From positions 1 through 59,998 of the forward strand of contig JAEWRW010000045.1 in NCBI GenBank assembly GCA_023398815.1: a stretch of DNA of 59,998 bases, in the 5' to 3' direction. The notes beneath the pieces are model-generated. The model was not told the DNA's origin. It ran no database searches and was given only the letters and a program-made list of their open reading frames with translations. Position numbers and translations under genes: made by a program. The stretch comes from Bacillota bacterium. GTDB lineage: Bacteria > Bacillota > Clostridia > Christensenellales > UMGS416. Numbering within the stretch: the first letter of the stretch is position 1; every line of letters starts with the position of its first letter. Shown here in pieces: positions 8,260 to 17,375 of the stretch.

Positions 8260-10146
8260 ATGGACAAACAAACCACACTGCGCCGGGTCTTCGGCTATGA
8301 GGCCTTCCGCCCGGGGCAGGAGGCACTGGTGGATGCGCTGCTGGCCGGGCGGGACGTGCTGGGCGTCATGCCCACCGGCGCGGGCAAATCCATCTGCTAC
8401 CAGGTGCCGGCGCTGCTGCTGGGCGGGCTGACGCTGGTGGTGTCGCCGCTCATCGCGCTGATGGGGGACCAGGTGGCGGCGCTCCGCACGGCGGGGGTGG
8501 CGGCGGCGTTCCTGCACTCCGGCCTTTCGCCCAGCCAGGCCGCCGCCGTGCTGCGCCAGGCGGGGGAGGGGAAACTGAAGCTGCTCTACGTGGCACCGGA
8601 ACGGCTGACCAGCGCCGAATTCCTTCGCACCATGCAGGCCACGCCGCCGGCGTTGGTGGCGGTGGACGAGGCGCACTGCATCTCCCAATGGGGGCAGGAC
8701 TTCCGCCCCAGTTACCGGCGCATTGTGGACTTCCTGGACGATCTGCCCACGCGCCCGCCGGTGGGGGCCTTCACGGCCACCGCCACCGATGAGGTGCGCC
8801 GCGACATCGCCGCGAGCCTGGGCCTCCTTGACCCGCTGACGCTGACGACGGGCTTTGACCGCCCCAACCTGTGGTTTGAGGTGCTGCGCCCCGCCCGCAA
8901 GGCCGATTGCCTGCGCGGGCTGGTGCGCGAGCGCCGCGGGCAGAACGGCATCGTCTACTGCGCCACCCGCACTGGGGTGGAGCGGGTGTGCGAGAGCCTG
9001 CAGCGCCAGGGGGTGGCCGCCACCCGCTACCACGCCGGCCTGCCCGACGAGGAACGCCGCCGCAACCAGGAGGACTTCCTCTACGACCGCCGGACGGTGA
9101 TGGTGGCCACCAACGCCTTCGGCATGGGCATCGACAAATCGAACGTCGGGTTCGTCATCCACTACCACATGCCCAAGAACCTGGAGAGCTACTACCAGGA
9201 GGCCGGTCGTGCCGGGCGGGATGGCTCCCCCGCCGATTGCCTGCTGCTCTACGCCGACGGCGACGCCGCCACGGCGCGGTTTCTGCTGGCGCAATCCACC
9301 CCCGATGAGGCACTGACCGGCGAGGAGCGTGCCCTGCTGGCCCGCCGCAACCGGGAGCGGCTGGACGCCATGGTGGACTACTGCCACACCGAAGGCTGCC
9401 TGCGCACGGCGCTGCTCTCCTACTTTGGCGAGCAGCGCGGCGAGCCCTGCGGCAACTGCGGCAACTGCCGCGCCGCCGCGCAAGCCACCCCCGGGGCCCC
9501 CGTTGACCGCACGGTGGAGGCGCAGAAGATACTCTCCTGCGTGGGGCGGGCCGAGCGTCTGCACCCCGGCGGGGTCAACGAGACGCTCATCGTAAGCACG
9601 CTGACCGGCGGGCGAGACAATCGCCTGCTGGCCCTGGGGCTTGATGGCCTCTCCACCTACGGCATCCTGCAGGAGCTGCCCCGCGCCACCCTGAGGGCGC
9701 TGGTGGCGGCGATGGAGCGGGCGGGCTACCTGCGGCGCGGGCCGCTCGACACCCTGCGGCTGACCCCCGCCGCGGGCGAGGTGCTCTTCCGCGGCAAGCC
9801 CTTCCTGCTGGAGGCGCCCCATCAGCCCGCGCCCGCCAAGCCTGGCCGCCTGCCACGCCAGCGCCTGCGCGCCGGTCACCCCTCACTGGGGGACGCCAGC
9901 CCGGTGTTTGAGGCCCTCAAGGCCTTGCGCACCCGCCTGGCCGCCGAGGCTGGTGTGCCGGCCTATGTGGTCTTCAGCGATGCCACCCTCCATGACATGG
10001 CCGCCAAACTGCCGCAAACCGAGGAAGAGCTGCTGGATGTCTCCGGCGTGGGGGCGGTGAAGGCCGAGCGCTACGGCCAGGCCTTCCTGGATGCGCTGGC
10101 CGCCTATGCCCCAGACCGGGCCCATGGGCCTAGCGGGGAGGACTGA
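8260..10146 (+). CDS. recQ: ATP-dependent DNA helicase RecQ
   Basis: A 628-aa superfamily-2 3'-5' helicase used in recombinational repair and fork maintenance. Motif I TGAGKS is at 39-44, the DEAH box at 136-139 followed by the RecQ-specific aromatic loop CISQWGQDFRPSY, motif III FTATAT at 171-176, and motif VI QEAGRAGRDG near 313-322. The zinc site is C380, C397, C400 and C403. A winged-helix RQC domain (~410-510) and a C-terminal HRDC domain (~545-615, ending in SGVGAVKAERYGQAFLDAL) complete the canonical order. Length is typical for RecQ with one HRDC. The ATG at 8260 follows AAGGAGG (8249-8255). It stands alone between a repeat array and oppositely oriented genes. Confidence 0.97.
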   Translation: MDKQTTLRRVFGYEAFRPGQEALVDALLAGRDVLGVMPTGAGKSICYQVPALLLGGLTLVVSPLIALMGDQVAALRTAGVAAAFLHSGLSPSQAAAVLRQAGEGKLKLLYVAPERLTSAEFLRTMQATPPALVAVDEAHCISQWGQDFRPSYRRIVDFLDDLPTRPPVGAFTATATDEVRRDIAASLGLLDPLTLTTGFDRPNLWFEVLRPARKADCLRGLVRERRGQNGIVYCATRTGVERVCESLQRQGVAATRYHAGLPDEERRRNQEDFLYDRRTVMVATNAFGMGIDKSNVGFVIHYHMPKNLESYYQEAGRAGRDGSPADCLLLYADGDAATARFLLAQSTPDEALTGEERALLARRNRERLDAMVDYCHTEGCLRTALLSYFGEQRGEPCGNCGNCRAAAQATPGAPVDRTVEAQKILSCVGRAERLHPGGVNETLIVSTLTGGRDNRLLALGLDGLSTYGILQELPRATLRALVAAMERAGYLRRGPLDTLRLTPAAGEVLFRGKPFLLEAPHQPAPAKPGRLPRQRLRAGHPSLGDASPVFEALKALRTRLAAEAGVPAYVVFSDATLHDMAAKLPQTEEELLDVSGVGAVKAERYGQAFLDALAAYAPDRAHGPSGED

Positions 10147-10211
10147 CAGCCACCTTGAGGGCGGCTATCCACAGGCTGTGGATGGCACGACGAGAAACGC
10201 CCATGGTCCCC

Positions 10212-11213
10212 TCACAAAATTTCATCCCAATCGCTGTCGAAGGTATCCACCACCGCGCCGGTGAAGGAGTCCACGGTCACATCCCACAGGTGGCCGCCGG
10301 ACTGGTAGGTGCCCGGCTTATCGGAGAGCCGTACCGTCCACCGAAGGCCGTTATCATCAAGGAGTGGTTCGGTGAAGTCCTCCTCCAGCAGCAGGGAATC
10401 CGCATCCACATCTGGGAAGCGCTCCTTTACGGATTGGCGGGCGGTGGCGATGGCCTGCTCGCGGGTGACAACGGGTTCCTCCGCCTTCGCCCCGAAGGAA
10501 CCGCCGAACTTCAGCAGCCACAGCACGCCCGCGTCATTCCATGCCGCCAGCCCTTCCCCGGTGATGCTCCTTTTCACCTCGCGGCTAAATTCCAACCCCC
10601 AGCGAGCACGTCGTGTCTCGCTCGTTTCTACGGGGACAACGGACAGATCTCCGTTGTCCACCCCACACCCCGGCCGGGCCGCTGCCAACAGCCGCACGAT
10701 CTGCGCTTTTTGTTTCTTCTCCGTGGTGGCGGTGGGCAGAGCGACGGTGTCCGCGCCGTCGGCCAGCGCCAACGACAGCAGCATCCCATCGACCCGGAAG
10801 GTGTACCGGTACCACCGGTCAGCCAGCACAAAGCTGCCCAGGCGTTCCCGGTCATTGCTGGCCAGCACGACCGTCGGTTCTCCCTCTCCTGTCTGCCCCG
10901 CCAGCCCCAGTGCCGCCACAACGGCCCGGGCGTGGGCCAGCACGTCCTTGTCCACCGGGGCGGGTGTCTCGGTGGCGGTGGGTGTGGGTGCCAGGGTTGG
11001 GGTTGCTGCCTGTGCAACCGTGGCCGGGGTTGTCGCATACGATTCCGCCGTGGTGGCCACCGATGAATCCGCCACCAGCACAGTCGCCGCTGCCGGTTTG
11101 TCATCCGCACGCCCCCAAAGACCCACTGCCCCGGCCCACGCCAGCACCAGTGTCGCCGCCGCCACCAGCAGCACACGGGCAAGCGTCGTCTGCCTGCGTT
11201 GCTCGTTTTCCAT
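10212..11213 (-). CDS. Membrane-anchored PepSY-like protein, paralogue 1
   Basis: A 333-aa protein with a short cytoplasmic N-terminus (MENEQRRQTTLAR), one membrane helix (~14-33) and a Thr/Ala-rich linker to ~95. The remaining ~235 residues are extracellular; the last ~90 contain VVTREQAIATARQSV and a closing strand set WDVTVDSFTGAVVDTFD, the pattern of PepSY-like domains. The ATG at 11213 has AAGGAGG eight bases upstream. The next gene (11276-12208) has the same layout and matching segments (RRQT-LAR, LADR-YRYSFR-DG-LLSLAL), so the two arose by tandem duplication and are probably cotranscribed, with the paralogue first. Function is unknown; PepSY domains are often inhibitory or regulatory. 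Confidence 0.75.
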   Translation of the reverse strand: MENEQRRQTTLARVLLVAAATLVLAWAGAVGLWGRADDKPAAATVLVADSSVATTAESYATTPATVAQAATPTLAPTPTATETPAPVDKDVLAHARAVVAALGLAGQTGEGEPTVVLASNDRERLGSFVLADRWYRYTFRVDGMLLSLALADGADTVALPTATTEKKQKAQIVRLLAAARPGCGVDNGDLSVVPVETSETRRARWGLEFSREVKRSITGEGLAAWNDAGVLWLLKFGGSFGAKAEEPVVTREQAIATARQSVKERFPDVDADSLLLEEDFTEPLLDDNGLRWTVRLSDKPGTYQSGGHLWDVTVDSFTGAVVDTFDSDWDEIL

Positions 11214-11275
11214 GGGGTTACCTCCTTCGTCGTTGGGCATAGATACCGCTGCACAAGAGAGGGAAACCGTGATCC

Positions 11276-12208
11276 TTACCGCAAGCGGCCGATGTTCACC
11301 AGCGCGCCGTTGTGGGCGTCCACCATCACCCACCAGGTGTGGTAGTCGTCGGGCTGGCTCTCCCGCGGCACGTCCTCCATCTCCACCTGCCACACCGAGC
11401 CGGACAGGTCAGCGGTGATGCGCCGAGCGGGCAGCGCCGCCACGTCGGCGTCGTCATCCTGCTTCGCCACAGCCTGCAGTGCCAGCGCGACGGCCTGCTC
11501 GCGGCGGATGACGGGCCTCGCGGCCACGTCGGTGAAGGTACCGTCCAGCTCGGCCAACAGCAACACGCCCCGGTCGTTCCACAAGAGCTGCCCCTTGGCG
11601 GTGATGGTATCGTCACGCTGGCGGGCGTATTGCAGCGTCCAGCAGGCGTCGTCGTTCTCCAGCGCATTGGTGTTGGCTGTGGCACCCACGCGTCCGCCCA
11701 GCCACTCGTATGTGGGATCCTGGTCGGTGATGGTGACTATGCTCAGGCTCTCGTCCCGGCTTTGGGGTCGCGCCGCCGCCACCAGTCGCTCGGCCAACGC
11801 CCCCCGGGCGTCCTCCCCTTCGGCGACGGGCAGGCCGTCAGTGGTGTTTGCATCCATGAGCGCCAGCGACAGCAGCGCGCCGTCCGCCCGAAAGCTGTAG
11901 CGATACGCACGGTCAGCCAGCACAATGTCGCCCCGCTTTTCCCGGTCGTTGATGGGCGCGCACTGGTTCAGGCCCTGTGTTTCCCCTTCGCCAGTCAGCG
12001 CCAGCGCCGCCACCACGGCACGGGCACGGGCCAGGCCCTCGTCGGGCGTGCTGGCCGCTGTGGCCCCAGGCAGGGTGACCACAGCCGTGTGCCCGCCCGA
12101 TTGCCCCCACAGCACGCCCACCGCGCCGGCCCACGCCAGCACCAGCGCCGCCACCGCGACCAGCAACCCCCGGGCAAGCGACGTCTGCCTGCGCTCCCCG
12201 TCGGTCAT
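11276..12208 (-). CDS. Membrane-anchored PepSY-like protein, paralogue 2
   Basis: A 310-aa product: short basic N-terminus, one transmembrane helix (~14-33, GLLVAVAALVLAWAGAVGVLW), then an extracellular region. A REQAVALALQAVAK helix begins the C-terminal PepSY-like part, which ends in WWVMVDAHNGALVNIGRLR. Start ATG 12208 is preceded by GGGTGGG, a modest ribosome binding site. The stop is 62 bases before the start of paralogue 1, on the same strand. Divergence between the two is clear outside the membrane helix, so they likely bind different partners. No enzyme motif is visible. Confidence 0.75.
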   Translation of the reverse strand: MTDGERRQTSLARGLLVAVAALVLAWAGAVGVLWGQSGGHTAVVTLPGATAASTPDEGLARARAVVAALALTGEGETQGLNQCAPINDREKRGDIVLADRAYRYSFRADGALLSLALMDANTTDGLPVAEGEDARGALAERLVAAARPQSRDESLSIVTITDQDPTYEWLGGRVGATANTNALENDDACWTLQYARQRDDTITAKGQLLWNDRGVLLLAELDGTFTDVAARPVIRREQAVALALQAVAKQDDDADVAALPARRITADLSGSVWQVEMEDVPRESQPDDYHTWWVMVDAHNGALVNIGRLR

Positions 12209-12439
12209 CCGCCCACCCCTTTTTGTTCATGATACCTGTGCCAATCGGAAAAGGCAACAAAAATTCATGCGCCATTGCGGTATCGCGCCTCCCCGGCAGT
12301 CTCCCTTCTTTCCGCTCTGCCTGGGTGTCAAAATCCCTGCCAGTGCGCCAAAAAGCGATAAATTGCGCCCTTGCACAGGGCCGTCGGTTCACCGTGCGCC
12401 TTGCCCGGACATAGGATGCGGCGAGAGGTGATGAACACG

Positions 12440-13015
12440 ATGCGTCACAGCAATCCTTATGGCTATCACAATGATATCCCCACTTTGAGCCAAACGGTCA
12501 GCGTTCCCATGGAGCTCTACCAATCCATGCGAGGGGCGTACTTTGTGGGGTACGCCGATAACCTCAGCTTTGGCAACGGCACCAGCGCCTGGGCGAGGCT
12601 TTATAACCCGCATCACTCCAGCGTCAATCTCCACGTCAACGTTTGGACGGTCACCGACATTTCTGCAGCGCCCTTCCGCGCCCAGTTCTGGTTTAACGCC
12701 ACGGCCCAGGGCACGCCCCTGCAGAACCCCACCGTCTCGGCCAACACGGCCCTGACCCCCCTGCCCAGGAGCCGCATCCAATTGCAGTCGGCCTCCCTGG
12801 TGCCCGGCGAACCCACCGGCGGGGTGAAGGCCTTCGCGCGCAGGGGGCAGCCCGAAACTACCCTGGTGGAGACCGAAAACGGCAAATTCATCTTCCCTCC
12901 CGGCGGCAACTTCATGGTCTTCGTCTCCCTTGCGGAGACGCCCAACATCAGCGCCTCGGGCCGTGTCGCCTTTGGCTGGTGGGAGCAACCGATCACCGAC
13001 GGCGACTGCTATTGA
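12440..13015 (+). CDS. DUF6143-like protein
   Basis: A 191-aa protein without signal peptide. The conserved block YFVGYADNLSFGNGTSAWA, followed by VNLHVNVWTVTD and the C-terminal GKFIFPPGGNFMVF and RVAFGWWEQ motifs, matches my recollection of the DUF6143 family, found mainly in spore-forming Clostridia. The start at ATG 12440 is chosen because the box AGGTGAT sits eight bases before it; the ATG at 12431 overlaps that box. The protein is all-beta in appearance and may form assemblies, but no function is established. A terminator follows at 13092. Confidence 0.7.
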   Translation: MRHSNPYGYHNDIPTLSQTVSVPMELYQSMRGAYFVGYADNLSFGNGTSAWARLYNPHHSSVNLHVNVWTVTDISAAPFRAQFWFNATAQGTPLQNPTVSANTALTPLPRSRIQLQSASLVPGEPTGGVKAFARRGQPETTLVETENGKFIFPPGGNFMVFVSLAETPNISASGRVAFGWWEQPITDGDCY

Positions 13016-13091
13016 CCGGCGGACGGGGCAGGGGGCAGGCAGTCAATCGAACTGGTTTTGATCCTGGCCCTGCGCAACAAAACCCGGCAGC

Positions 13092-13123
13092 CACGGCACA
13101 CCCAAGGGTGTGCCGGTTCTTTT
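13092..13123 (+). terminator. Terminator after the DUF6143-like gene
   Basis: Perfect stem CGGCACACCC/GGGTGTGCCG with a two-base AA loop, then GTTCTTTT. Confidence 0.8.
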
Positions 13124-13262
13124 GGAAACAACTGGTCCGCGCCGCCCCAAGATGATACGATGAGCGTAAGAACACAAGCAGTTTCCCTCCCGGCCCACCG
13201 CCATTCTGCCAAAGCCGACGCATAGACTGGTAGGGGCGAACGCCCCACAGGGGGGATGAGCC

Positions 13263-14000
13263 ATGTTTCTGACCGGATTGCTGTGTGCGCTGACATTGCT
13301 GTGCACCGCAGGCCTGCTGCTGGGGGATTTTGGCGGCGACCGGTGGCTGCGGCTGTGCGTGAAGGTGCTCTGCTCGCTGCTCTTCTTCTCGCTGGCGCTG
13401 TCGGCGGTGGCCGTGGCACCCGAGGGGCCCATGGGTTACCACCTGCTGTTCCTGGTGGCCTTCGGCCTCTCGGTGGCGGGGGATGGCCTGCTGGATGTGC
13501 CCAAGCCCGGTTTCTTCCTGCCGGGGTTGGCGGCGTTTGGGCTGGCCCAGTGCGCCTTTGCCGGGGCCTTGCTGTGGCGGTATGGCCCCAGCGTCGGTCT
13601 GCTGGCGGCCTGGGCGGTCTATCTGGCCTTGGCGGTGCTGCTGCTGCGCGGCCCCGGCATGGCCCTAACGCCGCTGGCGCTGCCCGCGCGGGCCAAGCCC
13701 CATGGCCCTCGTTCGCTGCCCGGTGGGCCGCCCGCCCTGCGGCAGTCAGCGCCCTTCCTGCCCTATCTGGGGTACGCGGCGGCGCTCTCGGCCATGGCGG
13801 CGGCGGCGCTCTCCGGCCTGTGGCGGTACGGCACCCCCGGCGCGGCCCTGGGCGCGGTGGGCGGCCTGCTGTTCTTCCTCTCCGACGGCGCACTCTGCCT
13901 GCACCTCTTCCACCACCCCACACCCCGCTGGGCCGAGACCGTCTGCCTGGCGCTCTACTACCCCGCCCAGTGTCTGCTGGCATTGAGCCTGTGCGTGTGA
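13263..14000 (+). CDS. YhhN-family integral membrane protein
   Basis: A 245-aa polytopic membrane protein with about eight predicted helices and little soluble sequence. The arrangement GLSVAGDGLLDVP in helix 3 and LLFFLSDGALCLHLF near the C-terminus matches the conserved acidic residues of the YhhN/TMEM86 family. The mammalian members are lysoplasmalogenases that hydrolyse the vinyl-ether bond of lysoplasmalogens; clostridial membranes contain plasmalogens, so a similar activity is plausible but inferred. The ATG at 13263 follows GGGGGGATGAG. Confidence 0.8.
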   Translation: MFLTGLLCALTLLCTAGLLLGDFGGDRWLRLCVKVLCSLLFFSLALSAVAVAPEGPMGYHLLFLVAFGLSVAGDGLLDVPKPGFFLPGLAAFGLAQCAFAGALLWRYGPSVGLLAAWAVYLALAVLLLRGPGMALTPLALPARAKPHGPRSLPGGPPALRQSAPFLPYLGYAAALSAMAAAALSGLWRYGTPGAALGAVGGLLFFLSDGALCLHLFHHPTPRWAETVCLALYYPAQCLLALSLCV

Positions 14001-14061
14001 GGGGAAGCGACCAACAGAGGGGAGTACGGCAGTGCTTGCGCAATCCTGCGCTGGGATGAGG

Positions 14062-14067
14062 TATAAT
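14062..14067 (+). promoter_or_regulatory. -10 box for the DUF1232 gene
   Basis: Perfect TATAAT; a TTGCGC box at 14036-14041 lies 20 bases upstream, which is long. If used, transcription starts near 14074 and excludes the ATG at 14066 as the translation start. Confidence 0.4.
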
Positions 14068-14122
14068 GGAGCGCGTGTACCGCCCCATGGGACGGAACCA
14101 CACCAAAGATTGGGAGACTGGC

Positions 14123-14494
14123 ATGGTGGATTGGAAGGGAAGGGCGAGGCAGCTGAAGTCTGACATCCCTGCTGTCTTCCTCGCGCTGGGGAAGAAGGAA
14201 ACGCCGGTGCTTGCCAAGATACTGGCGGCGGTGACCGTGGGCTATGCGCTGTCGCCCATTGACTTGATCCCCGACTTCATCCCGGTGCTGGGCCTGTTGG
14301 ACGATTTGATTCTCCTCCCCCTGCTGGTGACGCTGACGATCAAAGGGATCCCCAGTGAGACCCTGCGCCAATGCCGGGCGGAGGCCGAAGGCCTGTGGAA
14401 CGGCGGCAAGCCCAAGCGGTGGTACTACGCCCTGCCCATCGTTCTGGTGTGGGTGGCCCTGGTCGCGCTCCTTCTCAAATGGATCCTGGCCTGA
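14123..14494 (+). CDS. DUF1232 (YkvA-like) membrane protein
   Basis: A 123-aa protein with the DUF1232 signature YALSPIDLIPDFIPVLGLLDDLILLPLL spread over residues ~37-65, followed by an amphipathic segment and a C-terminal helix (YYALPIVLVWVALVALLLKW). Start ATG 14123 is preferred: GGGAG lies six bases upstream and the sequence MVDWKGRARQLKSDI matches the usual beginning of the family, whereas ATG 14066 overlaps the -10 box. The function of the family is unknown; it occurs widely in Bacillota as a small membrane protein. Confidence 0.85.
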   Translation: MVDWKGRARQLKSDIPAVFLALGKKETPVLAKILAAVTVGYALSPIDLIPDFIPVLGLLDDLILLPLLVTLTIKGIPSETLRQCRAEAEGLWNGGKPKRWYYALPIVLVWVALVALLLKWILA

Positions 14495-14531
14495 CACCCA
14501 AGGCGCACAGCAGAACAGTTTTGCACACCAC

Positions 14532-14570
14532 AAAAAGGCCCTGCGCCGGCGAATGCACCGACACAGGGCT
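14532..14570 (-). terminator. Terminator of the GNAT gene
   Basis: On the minus strand AGCCCTG...CAGGGCC with an inner CGG/CCG helix, followed by T5. It ends the gene at 14580-15128 and converges with the DUF1232 gene. Confidence 0.75.
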
Positions 14571-14579
14571 TGTGTCTCT

Positions 14580-15128
14580 TTACGCGCCGAGAGGCGAAAG
14601 CGCGTACTCCATTTGAATGTCAAACGGCTCCCTCTCGGCAATAGCGGGTATGATCTCTACGGCATCGACGCAACCCAACCGCCGATACGCCGCCTGGCTC
14701 TCCTGGGAAGGATGGGCGGAGATGTAGAGTTTACGGGCACCCGCGTTCCTTGCGGCCTCAGACCCCAACGCAAACAGCCTTTTGCCGATGCCGCGCCCCC
14801 GATAGGGCTCGGAAACGTGATAGAGCAGCAGCTCCAAATACTGGCGTTGGGTGCCGATGGGTTGGTTGTCGAGGAAGAAATAGCCGACGACGCTCCCCCA
14901 ATGGAAGGCGCCGAACGCCACTTTGCCGCCCGCCACCCCTTCGGCAATGGTGGCCGCAATCTCTCTGCGTTTGGGCAAGTCCCAGTCCTCGGTGAACGCT
15001 TCGGGAACAAGCACCAAGCCCTGGGCTGTCATTTGCCAGCGTTTTGTTACCTCTTGGTGCCGGACGAACCCATCCAGCGACTGTGGATGGAAATTCTCAC
15101 GGGTGAGGGGACCATAGGTGATTGTCAT
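14580..15128 (-). CDS. GNAT-family N-acetyltransferase
   Basis: A 182-aa acetyl-CoA-dependent transferase. The acetyl-CoA pyrophosphate-binding motif A is EPYRGRGIGKRL near residues 116-127, preceded by the strand LELLLYHVS and followed by GARKLYISAHPSQESQAAYRRLGC, the motif B/C region. The ATG at 15128 has GGAGG eight bases upstream; ten extra residues from an upstream in-frame ATG are unlikely. The substrate cannot be inferred. It is monocistronic. Confidence 0.9.
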   Translation of the reverse strand: MTITYGPLTRENFHPQSLDGFVRHQEVTKRWQMTAQGLVLVPEAFTEDWDLPKRREIAATIAEGVAGGKVAFGAFHWGSVVGYFFLDNQPIGTQRQYLELLLYHVSEPYRGRGIGKRLFALGSEAARNAGARKLYISAHPSQESQAAYRRLGCVDAVEIIPAIAEREPFDIQMEYALSPLGA

Positions 15129-15420
15129 GAAGAAACCTCCTGCTCCTGTGCTTGGCATTGGCTTGAAACGAAGTACGGCTTTTCATCACAATCACTCCCT
15201 TTGCGTTTGCCCCCCATCATATCATGTGTTTGGCCGCAATACCAATCTTTCCCTGCTGCAAGGAAGCCCTGACGAACCGGTCGTTTGCCGCCCGCCGCTT
15301 GCCGGGCTTGGCAGATGGCATGGTGCTCCGTCATCGCCTTCCCGGCAGGAAAGCACCGCCCCCATGGCGAACCTTTCCCCAACGACTGGGCCGCACGCCG
15401 GCCCCACGGGAGGAACCGCC

Positions 15421-16326
15421 ATGATACCCACCCAAGCCGCCGCCCGACGCCAGGAACTCACCGCGCTGCTGGGCCGCCTGCCCCCGTGGGACGAACCGGT
15501 GAGCTGCCAGCTGCTGTGGAGCGAGGCCCACGACGGCTGGGTGCAGGAGGAACTGCTCCTCACCTGGTGCGGGCAGTCGGTGCCCGCCACGGTAACCCGC
15601 CCCGACGGGCCAGGGCCCTACCCGGCGGTGCTCTACCACCACTGGCACGCTGGGCAATACCACATGGGTCGGCGGGAGCTTGTGGAGCCCATCGGCCGCT
15701 GGCCGGCCTATGGCCCGGAGCTGGCGCGGCGGGGGATTTTGAGCCTTTGCATCGACCAGATCAACTTTGGCGAACGCCGGGGCCGCACCGAATCGGCGGT
15801 GTTCAAGGAGATGCTCTGGCGGGGCGAGGTGCTCTTTGGCCGCATGGTGTGGGAGTGTTGCAAGGCCCTCGATTACCTGGTGACCCGGCCCGACGTGGAT
15901 GCCGGGCACATCGCCACGATGGGCATGTCCATGGGGGCGACGCTCTCCTGGTGGGTGGCGGCGCTCGATGAGCGCATCCTTGCCTGCGCCGACCTGTGCT
16001 GCATGACCGACTTCGACACGCTGGTGGAGGTGGGCGGCCTCGATGGCCACGGCATCTACTACTATGTGCCGGGTCTGCTCAATCACTTCACTACCGCCGG
16101 GATCAACGAACTCATCTGCCCCCGGTGGCACCTCTCCTTGAATGGCGAGTACGACGAGCTGACGCCCCCAGCTGGCCTCACCCGCGTGGACGAGGCCCTG
16201 ACCGCCGCCTATGCCGCCGCCGGTGTGCCCGAGCGCTGGCGCATGGTGCGCGAACGGTGCGGGCACGTGGAGACAGCGCGCATGCGGGCGGAGGTGCTGG
16301 GGTTTTTGGGGCGGGTGCTGGGGTAG
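15421..16326 (+). CDS. Alpha/beta hydrolase (dienelactone hydrolase/acetyl-esterase type)
   Basis: A 301-aa cytoplasmic serine hydrolase. The nucleophile elbow is GMSMGA with Ser170; the likely acid is Asp245 (NGEYDEL) and the His is His282 (CGHVET). An oxyanion-side motif YHHWHAGQY lies at 72-80. The sequence resembles dienelactone hydrolase-like and acyl-esterase proteins of the alpha/beta-hydrolase fold. Start ATG 15421 follows GGGAGGA. It may be cotranscribed with the two small genes beginning at 16363, which start 36 bases after its stop. The natural ester substrate is unknown. Confidence 0.88.
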   Translation: MIPTQAAARRQELTALLGRLPPWDEPVSCQLLWSEAHDGWVQEELLLTWCGQSVPATVTRPDGPGPYPAVLYHHWHAGQYHMGRRELVEPIGRWPAYGPELARRGILSLCIDQINFGERRGRTESAVFKEMLWRGEVLFGRMVWECCKALDYLVTRPDVDAGHIATMGMSMGATLSWWVAALDERILACADLCCMTDFDTLVEVGGLDGHGIYYYVPGLLNHFTTAGINELICPRWHLSLNGEYDELTPPAGLTRVDEALTAAYAAAGVPERWRMVRERCGHVETARMRAEVLGFLGRVLG

Positions 16327-16362
16327 GGCAGGCAAGGCAATCGGCGCGAAGGAGGACAGGAT

Positions 16363-16584
16363 ATGCAAGTGTATCGTCTGCTGCACCAAACCATTGCCGC
16401 GGTCAAGCACGACCAGCCCGTTTACGAGCGTAAGATCATCGGGTATTTCTCCACCCCGGAGCGTGCGCAGGAAACCCTGAAACGCTATCGCATGCTGCCC
16501 GGCTTTTGTGACCATCCCGATGACTTTGTTATAACCCCGCTGAGCGTGGATTCGGTGACGGAGGAATCCCATTGGTCTACCTGA
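16363..16584 (+). CDS. Small DUF7336-like protein 1
   Basis: A 73-aa protein of the form VYRLLHQ...KIIGYFSTPERAQETLKRY followed by LPGFCDHPDDFVI. The layout (short strand, a YxSxExAxxxxxRY helix, then PGFxDxPDxF) recalls small DUF7336-type proteins. ATG 16363 follows AAGGAGG. A related 75-aa protein follows 22 bases downstream, so the pair is probably one operon with the hydrolase. No function is known. Confidence 0.7.
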   Translation: MQVYRLLHQTIAAVKHDQPVYERKIIGYFSTPERAQETLKRYRMLPGFCDHPDDFVITPLSVDSVTEESHWST

Positions 16585-16606
16585 TTGGCTTGAGAGGATG
16601 CATGGG

Positions 16607-16834
16607 ATGAGCGAAATATCCGTCGTGTATGCGCTTGAACATTCCTGTGACCAAGGCGACCTGTCGTTTGTGCGGGAGATCGGCATCTTTTCCAGCGAGA
16701 GGCTGGCACAGGAGCAGTTGAACCGCTGCAAACACGACCCCCGGTACGATGGCGATGAGTCACATTTTATCATCGATCGGGTCGAACTGGACAAAGAAGA
16801 GTGGGGGGAAGGCTTTTTCACCTATTCTTATTAA
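16607..16834 (+). CDS. Small DUF7336-like protein 2
   Basis: A 75-aa protein similar in layout to its neighbour: VVYALEHS...FVREIGIFSSERLAQEQLNRC and a C-terminal FIIDRVELDKEEWGEGF. The start at ATG 16607 is chosen because GAGAGG lies nine bases upstream; the ATG at 16598 abuts that box. The two proteins probably arose by tandem duplication. The acidic end (DKEEWGEGFF) is conserved in such proteins. Role unknown. Confidence 0.7.
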   Translation: MSEISVVYALEHSCDQGDLSFVREIGIFSSERLAQEQLNRCKHDPRYDGDESHFIIDRVELDKEEWGEGFFTYSY

Positions 16835-16871
16835 TTTTATGAGCACTGCTTTTTGGATGCTATACTGTGAC

Positions 16872-17270
16872 GGCGCTGCCGCGTAGGCGGCACTTTTGCA
16901 GCGTCAAAAGTGCCCAAAACCGCACCCCCTGTTCGGGCCTTACGCGCCATCCAGGCGCTAGGGCGATATAAATGTCGCCCTCGCGGCCCGAAGCGGTTGA
17001 GCACGCATCCAGCGTGCTCGAGCGGACGAGTTCCCAAGACCTGACGACCGGCACGAAGTGAGCAGCAGCGACGGGTAACTCGCCGTTGCCTTGCGATGCA
17101 AGACAACGGCTCAAACATCCCCGCCCGACCAGCGCCCGGAAGGCGCAAGGCCAAGCGACGAGGTGGCGTTGTGAAACAACACCATAGCCGCCTGGATGGC
17201 GGCGTAAGGCGTGCGGGCTGTCGCCGGGTTGTCTGCCGCCTGTCGCCAGGGGGAAACTCGAACGCGCCCC
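16872..17270 (-). repeat. Family A element, copy 2
   Basis: Minus-orientation copy. Its central hairpin has a stem quite different from other copies (CCGTTG-T-CTTGC paired with GCAAG-G-CAACGG, about 17079-17105) between the same flanks. Two insertions add hairpins GAGCACGC/GCGTGCTC with loop ATCCA (16999-17019) and GCCGCC/GGCGGC with the complementary loop (17187-17203). Another ATCCA hairpin lies at 16944-16958. Confidence 0.8.
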
Positions 17271-17339
17271 GAAGGAGACGAAAGATGTGCGATGGGCGTT
17301 ATGGTCGTTACATCCTATGCAAGGAAATAGAGGGTGGGA

Positions 17340-17345
17340 TATAAT
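17340..17345 (+). promoter_or_regulatory. -10 box for the AT-rich membrane gene
   Basis: TATAAT 31 bases before the ATG at 17376; no clear -35 box. Confidence 0.4.
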
Positions 17346-17375
17346 ATGATATGACAGAATCTGGGGGAGAACTAT

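Noticed and set aside
7028..8431. Long plus-strand open frame across the array before recQ
   Set aside because: It runs through family A and hairpin repeats, and equivalent frames are broken in other copies.
16363..16834. Possible toxin-antitoxin pair
   Set aside because: The two small proteins resemble each other, which points to duplication rather than a toxin with its antitoxin.
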